Origin: Ochotona curzoniae
Taxonomy: Eukaryota > Chordata > Mammalia > Lagomorpha > Ochotonidae
DNA length: 64,000 nucleotides
Direction of reading: 5' to 3'
NCBI RefSeq assembly: GCF_017591425.1
Contig: NW_024465777.1
Coordinates: 930,001-994,000, forward strand
Made by a program: the position numbers and the translations under genes. The notes under the pieces are model-generated. The model was not told where the DNA came from. It made no database searches and was given only the letters and a program-made list of their open reading frames with translations. Shown one piece after another: positions 11,538-24,100 of this stretch. Every line of letters starts with the position of its first letter. Position 1 is the stretch's first letter.

Positions 11538-11728
11538 TTGGGAGATGGCGCTTTCCCCCGATGGGCTCTGCGGTTGGGAGATGGCGCTTTCCCCCGATGG
11601 GCTCTGTGGTTGGGAGATGGCACGTTCCCCCGATGGGCTCTGTGGTTGGGAGATGGCGCGTTCCCCCGATGGGCTCTGCGGTTGGGAGATGGCGCGTTCC
11701 CCCGATGGGCTCTGCGGTTGGCAGGGCC
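11538..11728. repeat. 36-bp GC-rich minisatellite, five full units
   Basis: Units at 11538, 11574, 11610, 11646 and 11682, each 36 bp, then a partial copy. The unit begins ttgggagatggcgc and continues tttcccccgatgggctctg. Units differ at only a few places, mostly CpG versus TpG/CpA. As 36 is a multiple of three, several frames stay open on both strands; these are not genes. Confidence 0.97.
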
Positions 11729-14700
11729 AGGACTGGCCTCCTTAGAGCGAAGAGTGGATGACGTGCTTCCCTAGTTCCTCTCACGTCCTCCTGTTGCCCT
11801 AGTGCAGCCACACTCCTGGGGATAGGCTGTTGCCGTGTCTTAGTACAGAGGAGGCAGGGGAGGCTTGGCGTGGTCAGGCTGGAGCTGCTGCTTCAGCTTA
11901 TAGATTGAGGGTCTGAATTTTGCCTCTTCGGTTCAAATGTTTTCCCTCAGGTATTAAGAAAGAAGCACTTTCTTCCCTCTTGTGGCTGAGAAACTGAAAG
12001 TTCGAGGAAAGGGGGCTATTGATTTCCCTCACAAGTCTCAAACTCTGAAGATTCAGGTTTCCAACACATCTGTAACTTTGGACAAGTCCGTAGCCCCTCC
12101 AGCTTTTAGTTTCTTTATTCCTAAAATCAGTGGTTCTGTTATGTAGGACTGGTCGGAATTGGGGATGGAGACCACAGAGTGTGATGAATGTTCAGTCCCA
12201 GGTGCTCCTCTCCTGGGGTGCCCCATCACCGTCGGCTCTGTTGATCGCTGGGGGAGAGCTGGCATCCCCAGGCAAGGCCTTATTCCTGGGAAGCTCTTGG
12301 GCCACAGAGCGCCCTGTGCCTTGTACTTTCCCAGGAGAAGGAGGAGGATGTCTTTAAACTTCTTGCTGGCTGCTGGGCCCTGGGACAAAGAGGAGACAAG
12401 CCCCAGGGCTGAGACAATCATGTCTTTATTATCTCAGATGTCTCGGGCCTGTCCCCCGCCTGGAGATATATAGCCGGGAAAGCTAGCTCCATGGCCTCGG
12501 CGCAATTCCAGGTCCTAGGAATGTCTGACTGTTTTATAGCAAACAGGATCACGCACAACAGCCCAGCATCCAGGCGTCTCCACCCCAGTGAGCCCGTTCT
12601 CCCTGCCAGCTTGTAAAACAGTGGGACCTACAGCAGTGTGACATAGGTTCTGTGGCTCCTGGAGTCCCAGCAGCCTGGCACCCTAGAGCAGTTAGAAGCA
12701 GTGATGAGCCCATCCAAAGCACAGGGCCAGCAGTGCAGGCACCCCCATTCCAAGCAGGTCTCACCCAGGCCTTCTCCCTTGCAAGCTGTGGGCTGCCTGG
12801 ATTCTAGGCTGTTTGTCTCTCCCTCGACCCCTTGGGGAACAGCTGCAGGGAGCCACCGAGAAGGCTTGTTTACAGTGCACTTGGCACGGGACAGGGAGAC
12901 CAGCAGGAATGAGTCCTTGAGATCCAACTTCCAGCTGCTCCCAGGTGCTGGAGAGCCTTCCACTCCGGGCCCTGAAGAGATGCGCCCACACTGTTGTCTT
13001 TGGCTGAGGTTTCAGGAACTTGGAGACACTGCTAGGAGACAGCGGGTCAGATGACTGTCCAGCGCATCCTTTAGAACAAAGCCTGAGGACCTCCAGGGAG
13101 GTCTCACAAGGGACTAGGAGTGTGGACCCAGGCTGAGTCTCTGGGTTCCCGAGAGGGGAAGTGTGGGATTCTGAAATGCAGGATGACAGCGGGTGGAGAA
13201 GGTCTGTTGCATTGCCCTGGCTCCTTTGTTGTGGAGTTCAGGGAAGCAGCCACGGAGCTGTGGATTCGGAACTTGAAAGAGCTCACGGCTTTTGGAGAGT
13301 TCATACGTCATCTGCTGTTAACGTCGGCCTCTTGTGCCCCAGGAGATGGCTGTGTTACCTTTCCCCTCGCATTCGTATTTATATTTATTTACCGTTTATT
13401 CACACCACCTCCCCAGCTCCTCCTCTCACCCACCAGTTGAAGTCAGAGTTGCTGATTCCACCCTGAGGGGTTTGCAGCTGAGAGGATGTAAACATGTGAC
13501 ATTGCGTGATGTGCGCCTGTCAAATGCACGGCCCTTATTCCTTCATTGTGTCCCCTGTAGTCTGCAGATTGCCCCCGACACCTGCCTGCACAGGGTGGGA
13601 GCAGGGACAGTCATTCCAGCTTGCACCTGGGATAGGCAAGTGTTTTGCACACTTCTCTTGACAGCCACTCTGAGGTTGGTGCTCTTGGCCAGCTTCTGCC
13701 AGGGGAGGCAGGTTCAATGACGTGCCCAAGGCGCACAGAGGGCACGTAGGGGGACTGGGGCTTGTGTCGCTCCAGAGCTCTTCTCCATGTTCTCCCTTTG
13801 GAGAGAAATCCATTAACCAGTGGACATATGGTTAAATTTTAAACGTTGTGTTCTTAGTCACAAGGTTTATTTTGGAATATCAGAATTATAAAGGCAGGCA
13901 TTTTGTCTGAAAAGGTAGGTAAGGTAGGTACATAGGTTTGAAGGTGGAGAACCTCTTGCCCGCTCATGAGCAGTGCCCCTGCTGGGCGAGCTGTACGGAG
14001 CTTTGAGAGTGTAGTGGTGAGAGCCCTGCCTCCCTCTCACTGGGATCCTGCTGTCAGCTGGAGCCTCCTGTGATGGAAAATGGGCAGCTTGGGGACCAAG
14101 ACCATCTGCTTCATTGAGAATCCCAGGTTCTGAAAGCGGAGGTTGGGGTGGCTGGAAGAGAGACACTATTGGACACCCACCTGCAGTATGGCTTGGTTAG
14201 TATGCAGCTCTTAGAAATGACACGGATGGGAGGGTGTAGCAGAGCACTCCAGGGGAAGTGATTTGTGGTCACCTGACAAGGGAGGATCCCAGTTGCACAC
14301 ATCTTCAGCTTTCTGGCTTGTCCCAATACCCAGGGTCTACAGTCCCCTTCTGGTTTGAATCAAAGCTGCCCCCTGAAAGTCCTAGCAGCAGCCCTGTGTC
14401 CACTTGGTCACTTCTCTGGATGCGTTCCAGCACCACGGTGAGTCAGAGGGGCAGCCACTCGCCCTGTCCTGGCTGCGATAACCATCAGCCATTGCTGAAA
14501 TATCCCAGGTGGCTGCAATTGTTCTCCAAGAAGGGTCGGGGGAGGAGGCCCACACTGCAGGAGGGAGACGAGCAGGGATGGGAGGACTCCAAGGAGAAAG
14601 ACCTGGCAAATTGTAGTGCCTAAAGCTGATGGGATCAGGAACCAGCAGCACTGCATGCCAGTGTGCCTTCTCTCTCATCAGGAAGGAGCCCAGATAGTGG

Positions 14701-17700
14701 TCCCTGACCCTTGTAGCTACCCTGGGAAGCCCTGCCAAGGCCGCAGGACACTTACCTAACCAGTGTTTCACCTGGATCCCTGGCTGGTGAGGAGGAGCTA
14801 AAGTTTTGTCCTCTGTTCTGTTTTACAAATGACACCAAGGTGTGCTCATTTCATATTCCATGGGCTACCGTGGGTGGAGCCAGGTCTCCAAGGAGGAAGC
14901 AGGAATCCATCTGTCAGGCACTGGTTAAAATCAGCTTGTGATCTGTTGGTTTTCCTTTAATGTTCTAGTATGAGGGCTTTTGTGAAAAAAATCCTCCCTG
15001 GCTGACTGAACTGAAGGGGAAAGGACTTATCTCACCTGTACCTTGGGGCCAGCCAGCTACATGTTCTGCAGCCAGGCGTGGGAGTAGCCCCTAAGGATTT
15101 GGGGGTAGATTTGACAGCCCATCTGACCCGCTTAGAGATGGGCCTGAAGTCTCCTGCCACACAGCTGCCGTCTCAGCGATGGCTTTGTCGGTCATAACAG
15201 CACGATTGTGGTCTTCCTCACCCGCTGCTCTGCCTCACCTGAGACAAATGATAGCACCTGGTAGGAAGGGGGAGACCCAGCAGCGCCATGACCGCAAACC
15301 ATGGAAGCAAAGGCAGGTGACAGAGAGTGAGGGAAATGAACGGGGTCTCTGGTGCCACAGTGCATTCCAGCTGGAAACACGAAGCCCAGGGCTCAAGATT
15401 GAAGCCACGTCTCTTCTGTGAGCGCTTATCTGCGTGGAAAGTTACACACCTGCGTTTGAACTGGTTTGCCCAACACGAAGTGTGTGCTCATGGTCCGTTC
15501 TGGTTTATGATCTGTATTGGCGTGCTGGGCTGACTCCTGGGTGCTGAGTGAAGGGCGCGGTGTTGAGGGCCAACTGGTGTGGTGCAGAGTCCCAAGAATC
15601 CAGCCCCATAGGGAGGCCGTGCTGTGCCTTCCCTAGCAGAAGCTCCAAGGAAGCCACAGTTCTAGCTACAAAGTCCATTTTGACTTTTCCTTTCTGACAG
15701 GAAGCCTGTTAGGACTTGGGGTTGAAGGGAAAAGCTGAGTAGGTGAGGAACTACATTGAGGCTAAAGGAGTTGGTCGCAAAAGGAGGCGGTATCCTCAGG
15801 TCTAGGAATCGGTCTCCAGGCAGAAAGGGGTTGTAGCTGCTTGTGCATGTGTCCTCCTACCGTTGCTGGTTGAGATAATAAAGCCCAGAGCTGCCACTTT
15901 GTGGTGCAGGACCAGCATGCGGCAAAGCTTTGGCCTAGGTGGCTCCCTGGGCACCTGTTTAGCAGTCTCTCGGCTTCCTTCTGCTGCTGCTCCTGCGTCA
16001 CTCCAAGAGGTCAGCCCCTCTCTTGGGGATTCCGCATTAGTCTTTCCAGATGTGCGATGCTGCTCCAAGGTCATACGTGTGGTCTCTTCCCTCTCTAGGC
16101 AGTGAGCCCTTGCAGGGGAAGTAGTATGAACTCCTGTAATACCTAGACGCTGACCAGAAGGCCCAGCTCTCCTGGCCCAGGCGGCACAAGCCTGGCTTGG
16201 GCTACTCCCTCACAGGTGGTGGAGTAGGGTGGGGGTTGTGCTGAATCAGAAACTATGGCTTCTGTGTATTGCTTCCTCTTCTTGCTGGCCCATGGCTTGG
16301 GAACAGTGGCTGCCTTTCTGGGACAACCAAGGCGCCTGGCCAGAGTGTGCCCTGCCAGGTACTGTCCGCTCTTGAGCAGGCCAGAGTCCTCCTCTTAACA
16401 CAGAGAAGGCCCTGGGTTATTGGTGTTGTTTTTGGCCGACCACTGGGCCCCTCAGCAAACAGGGAGGCGAGTGTGCACCCGGCCTGGGCCTGTTTGTGTT
16501 GGCTTCATCAGACTGGGGATTAGCTCAGCTGGGCTGCTAATTGCCTCCGAAGTGCCGGCCGGGATGCTGACAAGGGCTGGCCTCTGGGCCCTCTTCCCCT
16601 GATGGGCATCATGCCAAGCTTGGGGGCCTGGCCCAGAAGGGCCCCCTTTCTCCCCTGTCAGCGCCTGCTTGGCCTAGACCCTTGAGAGCGGGCAGGGGGT
16701 CAGCAGGACCGACAGCTCAGGAAGGAATGGGAGCAGATGCCTATGAAGTCATCTCCTGGGCCAGGCCAGGCCACACTCCACACACCCCTCCCCCAAAGCC
16801 CCTAGGAGCCCCCCGCCCCCTTCCCAGGAATCAGCTGCTTTCTCCTAAAGCTCGGCACTTGGTGCTCGTACTGCGATCTGCTCCCTTCACTGTAGCCACT
16901 GCCTACTCTGTGCTGCCTCCCCTGTCTTGGTCCTCCTGGCTGCCCTCCCTCCGTCTGTCTTTCTCCGCCCCTCGGTCACTTGTTCCCTGTGCTTCACTTC
17001 TATCCTGCTGTGTGGCCACTCTGCGACATGAAGGCCCTCCCGGTGCTGCCCAGGCTTCCCGTGTGTGAGCTGTTCTCTAGAAAAGGCCACTCTGGGAGGT
17101 GCACTGTCATTGCAGTTTCACACTTCTCCCAGGGCCCTGCAGCCTACACCTGGAAGGCAGGTGGGGTCTCATGCCCACAGGCGAGCCCCTGGCTGGGCAC
17201 CATCCTTCCTGCACCTCTCACCGTGCTCCTGGTGGCTCCTGCTCCCTGTTCTCACCATGCTTCACACCCACAATGCAGCCTAAACTCAGCCAGTTAGTTA
17301 TTCAGAAGAAGCAAGCAAACGGGGTTTCCAGTTGGTCTTAGGGACAGCTTTGCCTGAGGCTTGTTAGCCCCCAGCCCGGCAGGGACTCTGGTCCCTGAGT
17401 CAGCCTGCTTCTGCTCCCTGGGAGGGGGCCACCCTCTCTTCTCTGACTCCTTTCAACTTGGGACTGCCTTGTCTGTCTCCTGAGCCCGTAATAGGGAGTG
17501 GTACCCTGTGTTGGGTTTTGTATCACCCTATTCGTCATCCCAGATTAGGTGTGTAGTGAGGGGTGAGGCAGGGAGCAGCTAAAGAACCATGTCTTATGAG
17601 AGCTCTGACAGTAAGTTTTCTAAAGTCCCCATATAATGGGGAAGTTAGCCACGCTGGGTTCAGTCCCTCTGACTCTACCCTCTGCGACCTTTTTCATTTG

Positions 17701-17790
17701 TTCAGAGCCCCCTTGGAGGATGGTGAAGTGGCCCTTGGCATGCACCTGCCCTCCAGGCCCTGTCCCATCTTTTTCTCCAACTTCCCTGTT
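11729..17790. other. noncoding spacer 3' of WNT4
   Basis: Six kb with no gene and no CSINE. Small MIR-like traces at about 12060-12140 and 13675-13765. A GGTA-rich patch (gtaggtaaggtaggtac) is at about 13915-13932. The rest is not recognised. Confidence 0.45.
13675..13765 (-). repeat. MIR-like fragment
   Basis: caatgacgtgcccaaggcgc followed by ggggactggggcttgt matches reversed MIR wording. Confidence 0.4.
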
Positions 17791-18088
17791 TGCTTTATTG
17801 GAGAGGCAGATTTACAGAGAAAAGAGACACAGAAGGATCTTCAGTCCGCTTGCTCTTTCCTCAGGTGGTTGCAACAAACAGAGCTGAGTGGATCTAAAAA
17901 GCCAGGAGTTTCTTGGTCTCTCACACATGTGCAGGGTCCCAGGACTTTGGGTCATTTTCAACTGCTTTCCCAGGCCCCAAGGAGGGAACTGGATGGGAAG
18001 TGGAGCAGCCAGGACACAAACCAGTGTCCATATGGGATCCTGGCAGTTGCAAGGCGAGGATTTAGCCTCCAGGCCACTGCGCCGGGCG
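17791..18088 (-). mobile_element. CSINE just beyond the WNT4 3' end
   Basis: tgctttattggagaggcaga at left, tccatatgggatcctggca, and head ggccactgcgccgggcg. It sits about 370 bases beyond the proposed WNT4 poly(A) signal. Confidence 0.92.
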
Positions 18089-18476
18089 CTTCCCTGCTTT
18101 CTTCACCTCATTGTGATTGGGTCTAACCTAGCATTGACCTCTAGCCACAGGCCTTGGACACGAGCTGTCGTCTTTGCCGCTGCTCCCCTGTATCACATCC
18201 AGCAAGATCTTCTTGTTCACATCAACACTCATAGAAGGTCCATCTGCTGCCATCCAGGCCAAGGTCTAACACACAGCTCATGGCTCAGTGAGACAGTGTC
18301 TCTGCAGTCCTGGTGGGATCTCAGACCACACGCAAGGGGGTCCTCAGGGCTGTCCAACACCAAGTTCCCCTGTGTAGCGTCTGCTACTATTGATTTGCTT
18401 TTCCTATGCCTTTCCCCAAGCTCCCTGTTCTACAAAGAAAGTCACTGCCACAATTACAAGATGAAGAAATAATCAT

Positions 18477-18482
18477 TTTATC
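18477..18482 (-). terminator. candidate WNT4 poly(A) signal GATAAA
   Basis: On the minus strand the sequence reads gcacGATAAAatgattattt. GATAAA is a weak but known variant of AATAAA. No AATAAA or ATTAAA is visible nearby downstream of the gene except inside the SINE at 17.8 kb, so this is the best candidate, not a proven one. Confidence 0.3.
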
Positions 18483-19992
18483 GTGCATAAGACTATGTCA
18501 TGGGCTGTCACAGTGACAAGGAGCCTAGTATAAAAATCAGAGGGTGGGGTGGGAGCTGCAGCGTGGGGTAGCAGCACCCAGAGCTGAGGTTCACCCAGTC
18601 CTGGGCCTTAGAGAGATCACCTTCACCTTGGGACGAGACTAGTAGAGGGTGGTTCACTCAGGACGTTGACCCTCTCGCCAGTCTCCAGGCTTCAGTGGGA
18701 CCGAGAGTGGGTGTGCTCTGTCAGGTAAATGCCGGTTCCTCTTACGTTTTTAAACGTGGGGCAGTTCAGAGATAGGCTCGTCCAAGGAACTCCTTTCTCC
18801 TGTGACTGTGGATGCCTTTGACCTTCACAGCATCGGTGCACTGGGTCTGCCCGTGACTCCTAGGATCTTGTCTGAGACCTGGGCCCCAGCCTTCAGAACC
18901 CAGGAGGATCAGCTTTGAGAAGCTCCTTGGCAGGCAGGAAGACACAGCCCTCTCGCTTGATCTTCGGCCAGTGCCCAGCAGTCCAGCCCAGCAACCTGCC
19001 CTGGCCCGGGGAGAACGGCTCAAGCCCTGTCTGAGGGGATCAGAGGAGGGATCCCCACATTCCCTTTGGGTCTGGCTTGTGCCAGGGAGGGCACTAAGCA
19101 GAGCCCATCAGAGGAATGAATGATGAGCCCAGCTGCACAGCTGGGGGGACACTGACTTGGCTCAGCTTTCATCCACATCAGAGCTTCCCCCCAACCAAGG
19201 TTACCCCACACTCAGATGTGACTCCAGCATTTCAATTGGCTTTGTCCGCCTCAGATGGACACCGAGTAGAGAGCTTAGCTGCAGGCCAAGGGTGTTGACC
19301 TTTCCTGTGAAGGAGCCAGCAGCAGGAGGCATGGACCAGAAGGCCCAGTGGAGGGTTTCTGCAGGCTGGGGTCCTCATTGAATTTGGGGCTTGGGGTTCG
19401 GGCCGTGCGGAGACTGGACTAACAACGAGCTCCTCTGGCGGTGACTGAGAAGGAGGGGGATCCACAGCCCATCCCGCTCCTGCTCAGTGAGGCTGGGGCT
19501 GCTGCTGGTGCACAGCGACAGGCCTGTGCCGTTGAGTCTGGCAGCACCCGTGGTCCCTGGGACCTGCGAGGCCTGTAGGAGCCGGCATGGCTGGTGCCTC
19601 AGCCGCTCAGGCCTCACCAGCCGTCCAAGCCTGTCTCGCCCTCTGAAACTGTGTGGCCATCTCTGCCTGTGATCTCTGGTTCCTGCTGCTTCCCTGTCAT
19701 CCTTTCCTCCCCCAGACCAGCCCCAAGGGGCTTTCAGTGCTTGCCTTTGGGTACAGAATGAGCCTTGACAGAGGGACCTACGCGCCGCCCCCTTCCCCCC
19801 AGCTGCTGGGGCCTGGCCTGCACTGCCCCCTAAAATGTTTTGTCTGCCTCTGGGGCTGCTGTGATTATCCAAGTTGTGAGACATGCGTGACATCATAGGA
19901 GAGCACTTTTGCACAGCCCTTCCCTCTCCCTGTGTGTATGCTGTGGATGTGTGTCATTTCCCGTCTCGGCTTCACTGTGAGTAGGTGGCTCA

Positions 19993-20056
19993 GGAGCACA
20001 CATGTGCGTGTGTGCGTGTATGTGCGCGTGTGTGCGTGTGTGTGTGTGTGTGTGTG
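19993..20056. repeat. (GT)n/(CA)n microsatellite in WNT4 3' UTR
   Basis: An alternating GT/GC tract on the plus strand, interrupted early and pure TG for its last part. In the WNT4 mRNA it would read as a CA repeat, the type of sequence bound by hnRNP L. It is likely to vary in length between individuals. Confidence 0.9.
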
Positions 20057-20520
20057 TGGTTTCCCTTTTCAGTTTCACCTAGAGCAGGTGACTCAGGGCT
20101 GTGAGTGACAGGCCTGCCATGACCTCACCTGCACTACCTTCTCACAAGGGCTCACTGCTCTTGACCTGGCATCTACTGTTTCCTTCTGGGGCTCATGCTG
20201 CCAGGGTTCCCTGGGTGGGCCTGTATGGGGTGAAGAGTTGCGAGCCTCTTTTTCAGGCATGTGACTCCATTAAGATGATCCCCATCTTCCCCACCAGCAG
20301 GCCCACTCTCCCCGGCAGGCAGCGTCAGTGCACTCCATATTACCCACCTCCATTCTGCAAGGAGAAAAACGGACACAGATAACAACCGAGTGGTCAGCAG
20401 CGGCCATGTGTGGACAGCCAGAGGCACGAGAAAGGTCCCTTTGGTCATTGGCAGCCACAAAGGCCCGGGCTTTGGGGAGGCCCTGGTCGGTGCCCTTGGG
20501 GTCGCCTGCCTCATCTTGGC

Positions 20521-20529
20521 AATAAATAA
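20521..20529 (-). promoter_or_regulatory. AU-rich element nonamer in WNT4 3' UTR
   Basis: The mRNA strand reads UUAUUUAUU, the classic AU-rich element nonamer, about 130 bases after the stop codon. It is followed by a G/U-rich run. Such elements bind HuR, TTP or CELF proteins and can set mRNA half-life. It is a single copy, so its activity is unproven. Confidence 0.4.
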
Positions 20530-20658
20530 CATGAGGACCCAAAAACCAAACCAAAACAAAAATACAACCAGTATCTCTTGGGGTAGGTGGTGGGACAGTT
20601 TAAATTACTGGCCTCCCCTGGGCCACATGGTGTTTGCTGGGCACAGGGCTGGCAGCAG

Positions 20659-21126
20659 TCACCGGCACGTGTGCAGTTCCACCAGGCGCTGGCACTGCCG
20701 GCACTTGACAAAGCAGCACCAGTGGAATTTGCAGCTGCAGCGTTCAGCCAGCTCGACCTGGGCCGTGTGGAAGCCGCGGCCACAGCACAGCAGCTCACAG
20801 CCATCGATGGCCTTGGACGTCTTGTTGCAGGTGCGGCCTCTCGTGCCCAGCACACCGCTGCGTATGTCCTGCTCGCAGAAGTCTGGGCTGGGCTCCAGGT
20901 ACACCAGATCCTCGTCCGTGTGCGGCTTGAACTGTGCATTGCGTGGCACCAGAGCCCTGGACGAGCCCACCCGACGCGGCTCCACCTCGGTGGCACCGTC
21001 AAACTTCTCCTTCAGTGCGTGGCCCACCTGGCGAAAAGGTGGTACCGCCCGCCAGCAAGTCTTCACCTCACAGGAGCCCGACACCCCGTGGCACTTGCAC
21101 TCCACCCGCATGTGTGACAAGATGGC
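20659..21126 (-). CDS. WNT4: WNT4 last coding exon 5
   Basis: It encodes residues 197-351 and TGA at 20661-20659. The acceptor is ccctcag|GCC. It holds CHGVSGSC with S212, the NKTS sequon at N297, and the cysteine-rich C-terminal domain ending LVELHTCR. Residue 200 is serine where I recall threonine in human. The opposite strand stays open for 246 codons across this exon, a shadow of the biased codon use. Confidence 0.98.
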   Translation of the reverse strand, partial: AILSHMRVECKCHGVSGSCEVKTCWRAVPPFRQVGHALKEKFDGATEVEPRRVGSSRALVPRNAQFKPHTDEDLVYLEPSPDFCEQDIRSGVLGTRGRTCNKTSKAIDGCELLCCGRGFHTAQVELAERCSCKFHWCCFVKCRQCQRLVELHTCR

Positions 21127-24100
21127 CTGAGGGAAGGGACAGAGAGAACTGTCAGGGAGATGCTGTGGAGGCTGGGAGGGGCCCTGAGGGCTGGGTGGGG
21201 AGCATGGAAGATGGGAAATTGCACAGAATCCGATTTCCCTGTCAGGCTAACTCCTAAGAGAAATACCTACTGGATGCCATGCTTAGCTTGTGGATGGTAA
21301 CAAGAACAGGGCAAGATGCTGTCCCTGTGCCCAGAGTGTTGGGCGCTGATGAGGGAAGAGTCTAAAGGGCAGTCCCTTGGGAAGTGGAGTGGCTGGTGAT
21401 ATGAGGGGACTTGTCCTCTCAGGGGCCTTGGGTGTCGTGGCTAAGCATAGGAAGGAGTCCGAACCTAGCACTGTTGGCAGGATGTGTGTCGCAGAGGATG
21501 GCCATGAATGGAGGGTGGCGCTGAGGCCCTGATGTGCCCTGCTCACCCGACCCCACCCAGCCTGGCCTAGACTCCAGGCACCCAGAGCTGACAAAGGCCT
21601 GGACAGTTTTTCCAGTGGCCACCCAGGGGGTAGTAGGGCCGGTCCTGCTGGGCTGCCCCCCGATAGAGAACCTGCCTTTCTCCCGGCCTCGTTGTTGTGG
21701 AGGTTCATGAGGGCCCGGCTGGACGAGGCGCCCTTGCTCCTCTCCCGCACATCCACGAAGGACTGTGAGAAGGCCACGCCGTAGGCGATGTTGTCCGAAC
21801 ATCCTGACCACTGGAAGCCTGGGGCAAGGCAGACAGGGAGAGGCCACAGTAAACCAGGCTGGTGGCACAGGCCCTGCCCTCCCATGCCGCCCACCTCCTG
21901 CGCTTACCCTGAGGGCTGACCCCATGCACTGTGCGGTCACAGCCGCATTTCTCCAGCTCCCCACTGCTGCAAGCCCGTGTCACTGCAAAGGCCACACCTG
22001 CTGAAGAGACAGCGTACACAAAGGCTGCCTCCCGAGTCCCTGTGGGAGGAAGAGGGAGAGCAGGGCTGAGTCCTAGCGCTCCCTGGGGAAGGGGACATGA
22101 GCTGCATGGTGAGCAGGGCAGGCAGGCTGAAATCCCAGACCTCTGTGTGCTGCTGGACACTGAATTGATGCCTTGGTCTCCCCATGCCAACAACAGCCCA
22201 GTCTCCTTACCCTACCTCAGGCACCAGCCGACCATCTCACCTTCACAAGTGTGCTGCCGGTGGATGACTGCTTAGCCCTGTTGTGTAGAGAGGTTAGGTG
22301 GCTTGTCTGAAGTCACACCTGTGGCGAAGCCAGCCAGGTCTGTCTTCAGAACCTGTTCCCACAGCTTATCCTAAAGGTCAGTGATGGCCACAGCACTTTA
22401 GGTAAACCAGAGGGACAGGCTGGAAGAGCGGAGCTGACCTCACACAGCCCCAGTGTGGCAGAGCTGGACTCCATACTGGGGCTGGCTTCAATCCAGTCCT
22501 CCTCCTTAGGTAACCCTGCCTGGCCCTGGCCCCTCAGGCTGGTCCTGAGGTAAGCCATAGCAGGTCCCTGCCCTCCTCTGATTGGGCATCCTGTCACGCT
22601 CAGACCCTCCGCCCTCAGGGCTGTCTGTCCCCAGGTGAGCCGCAGACCCCAAGACGGAATGGGTTGGACCCCATCGCCCAGCCGCGGAGGGACAGACGGG
22701 GACTCAGGCTCGGGCCTGTGTGCCTCTGCGTCTGCCCCGACTCCCCAGCGGTTCTATTTTGGAGCCGGCCCTCCTCCCTGCCTGAATGGATGTTTTCATC
22801 CTCCCAGGAGCTGAGCCTTGGGGGTTTAGCTGTGTGTCTCTCCAGAGAAGGATAAGGGGGGCCGAGAGCGGGCGCGTGAAGGGCCAGCCGGGTGTGTGAC
22901 CAGACAGCAGGCCCTGCGCCTCTCCTGGGCCCTCTGAGGGCCTCTGTGTGCCATGACTGTCCCTCTGTCTCCTGCCGCGGGGTCTGTGTCCGCAGGAGCA
23001 GAGAGGACAGGCTTTAGCCCCGTGGTTGGCAAGTTACCTCCGTGACACCCAGGCCTGTGCTCAGCTGCCCCCGGGGAGCAGTCCCCGTGGTCAGAGGGGA
23101 CAATCACCTCCTGTGTGCTGGTGTCTGTGGACAGAGGCAGGGAAGCCCAGCATGGGCTGGGGGGCTGCTCAGGACGCCCTGCTCTGGATTCGGCCTTTGA
23201 GCTGGGGACACAGCCCACCAACCACTCTGCGTTGCCCATGCTGTGCCCTGGCTTTGCCATTGTGGGCCAGTGTTGGGGGCCTTGGCTGGAGTAACAGAGC
23301 CTCGACAGCCTGAGTTGGAATCTTCTCCGAGTTAATCGAGGTTAATAGCAGGATCATGTTGGTTGGTTTTGTGCTGTGGCCGCCCAAAGAGAGACGACTT
23401 CAGTTTCTGGTATTTCTGGTATTTCCAGGCCTGAACCAGCACAAATCTTTGCCCCAAAGACCAAGGGGGAGGGGCAGGCAAAGTAGGAGATGGGCCTCAT
23501 GGGACTGGCGGGCAGCCTCCGTTCTTGGCCCTGCCCAGTGCTTCCTGCATGACTCTTAGCCAGCCCTGGCCCAGCCCCAACTCTAGGCTGATCTTGGACC
23601 CCAAATGCCAGGGGTACCTGGGGTGCAGGGAGTCCTCAGCCTCAAGCCCCAGGCCAACATCTATCTGCTGAGACTCCAGGACCCCTGGGTTCCAGCTGAA
23701 GGAAGACAAGGCCACCGATTTCCTCAGCTGAAGGAAGATTCCGGAAGGAATAGGGGAAGACCCCTCAAGGAATTCATGGAAAATGCATATTATGGTGGGG
23801 GTGGGGAATCATGAATGCACTTCAAACATTTTTGCACCAAAATAATGTTTTGATTACATTTTTTCTTGAACTCTGATGGTAAGGTGAGAGCTGGGTACTA
23901 CGCACTTCCTGTCTCCATTTGGATCCTGATCACACCAACTCGATAGGTATTTTTGACACCCTCCCCCCCATTTTATAGATGAGGAAACTGAGGCATGTGA
24001 GTGGTGGAATAATGTATCCAGCAACACCCCCACCCCAGAACGTGGTGGAACTAAAGTTGACCTCGGGTAGCCTAACTTCCAGGCCAGGACATCATCCCAC

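Larger units (their letters stand above)
18460..20658 (-). other. WNT4: WNT4 3' UTR (3' limit approximate)
   Basis: The stretch after the TGA has no other gene and continues to a candidate poly(A) signal at 18482-18477. A length of about 2.2 kb is reasonable for WNT4. It contains an AU-rich nonamer near its start, a U/G-rich run at about 20580-20535, and a CA repeat at about 20056-19993 on the mRNA strand. The right boundary is certain (stop codon); the left one is inferred and would need transcript data. Confidence 0.55.

Noticed and set aside
11538..11728. CRISPR-like array
   Set aside because: Units are contiguous with no spacers, and this is mammalian DNA.
11500..11811. Repeat protein with 12-residue units
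   Set aside because: It is a 36-bp minisatellite read in frame; several frames on both strands stay open equally well.
17563..18472. Open frames of 187 and 194 codons
   Set aside because: They run through a CSINE and its flanks; the repeat keeps frames open by chance.
20390..21130. 246-codon plus-strand open frame
   Set aside because: It lies antisense to WNT4 exon 5 and is a shadow of that coding sequence; no homology and no splice logic.
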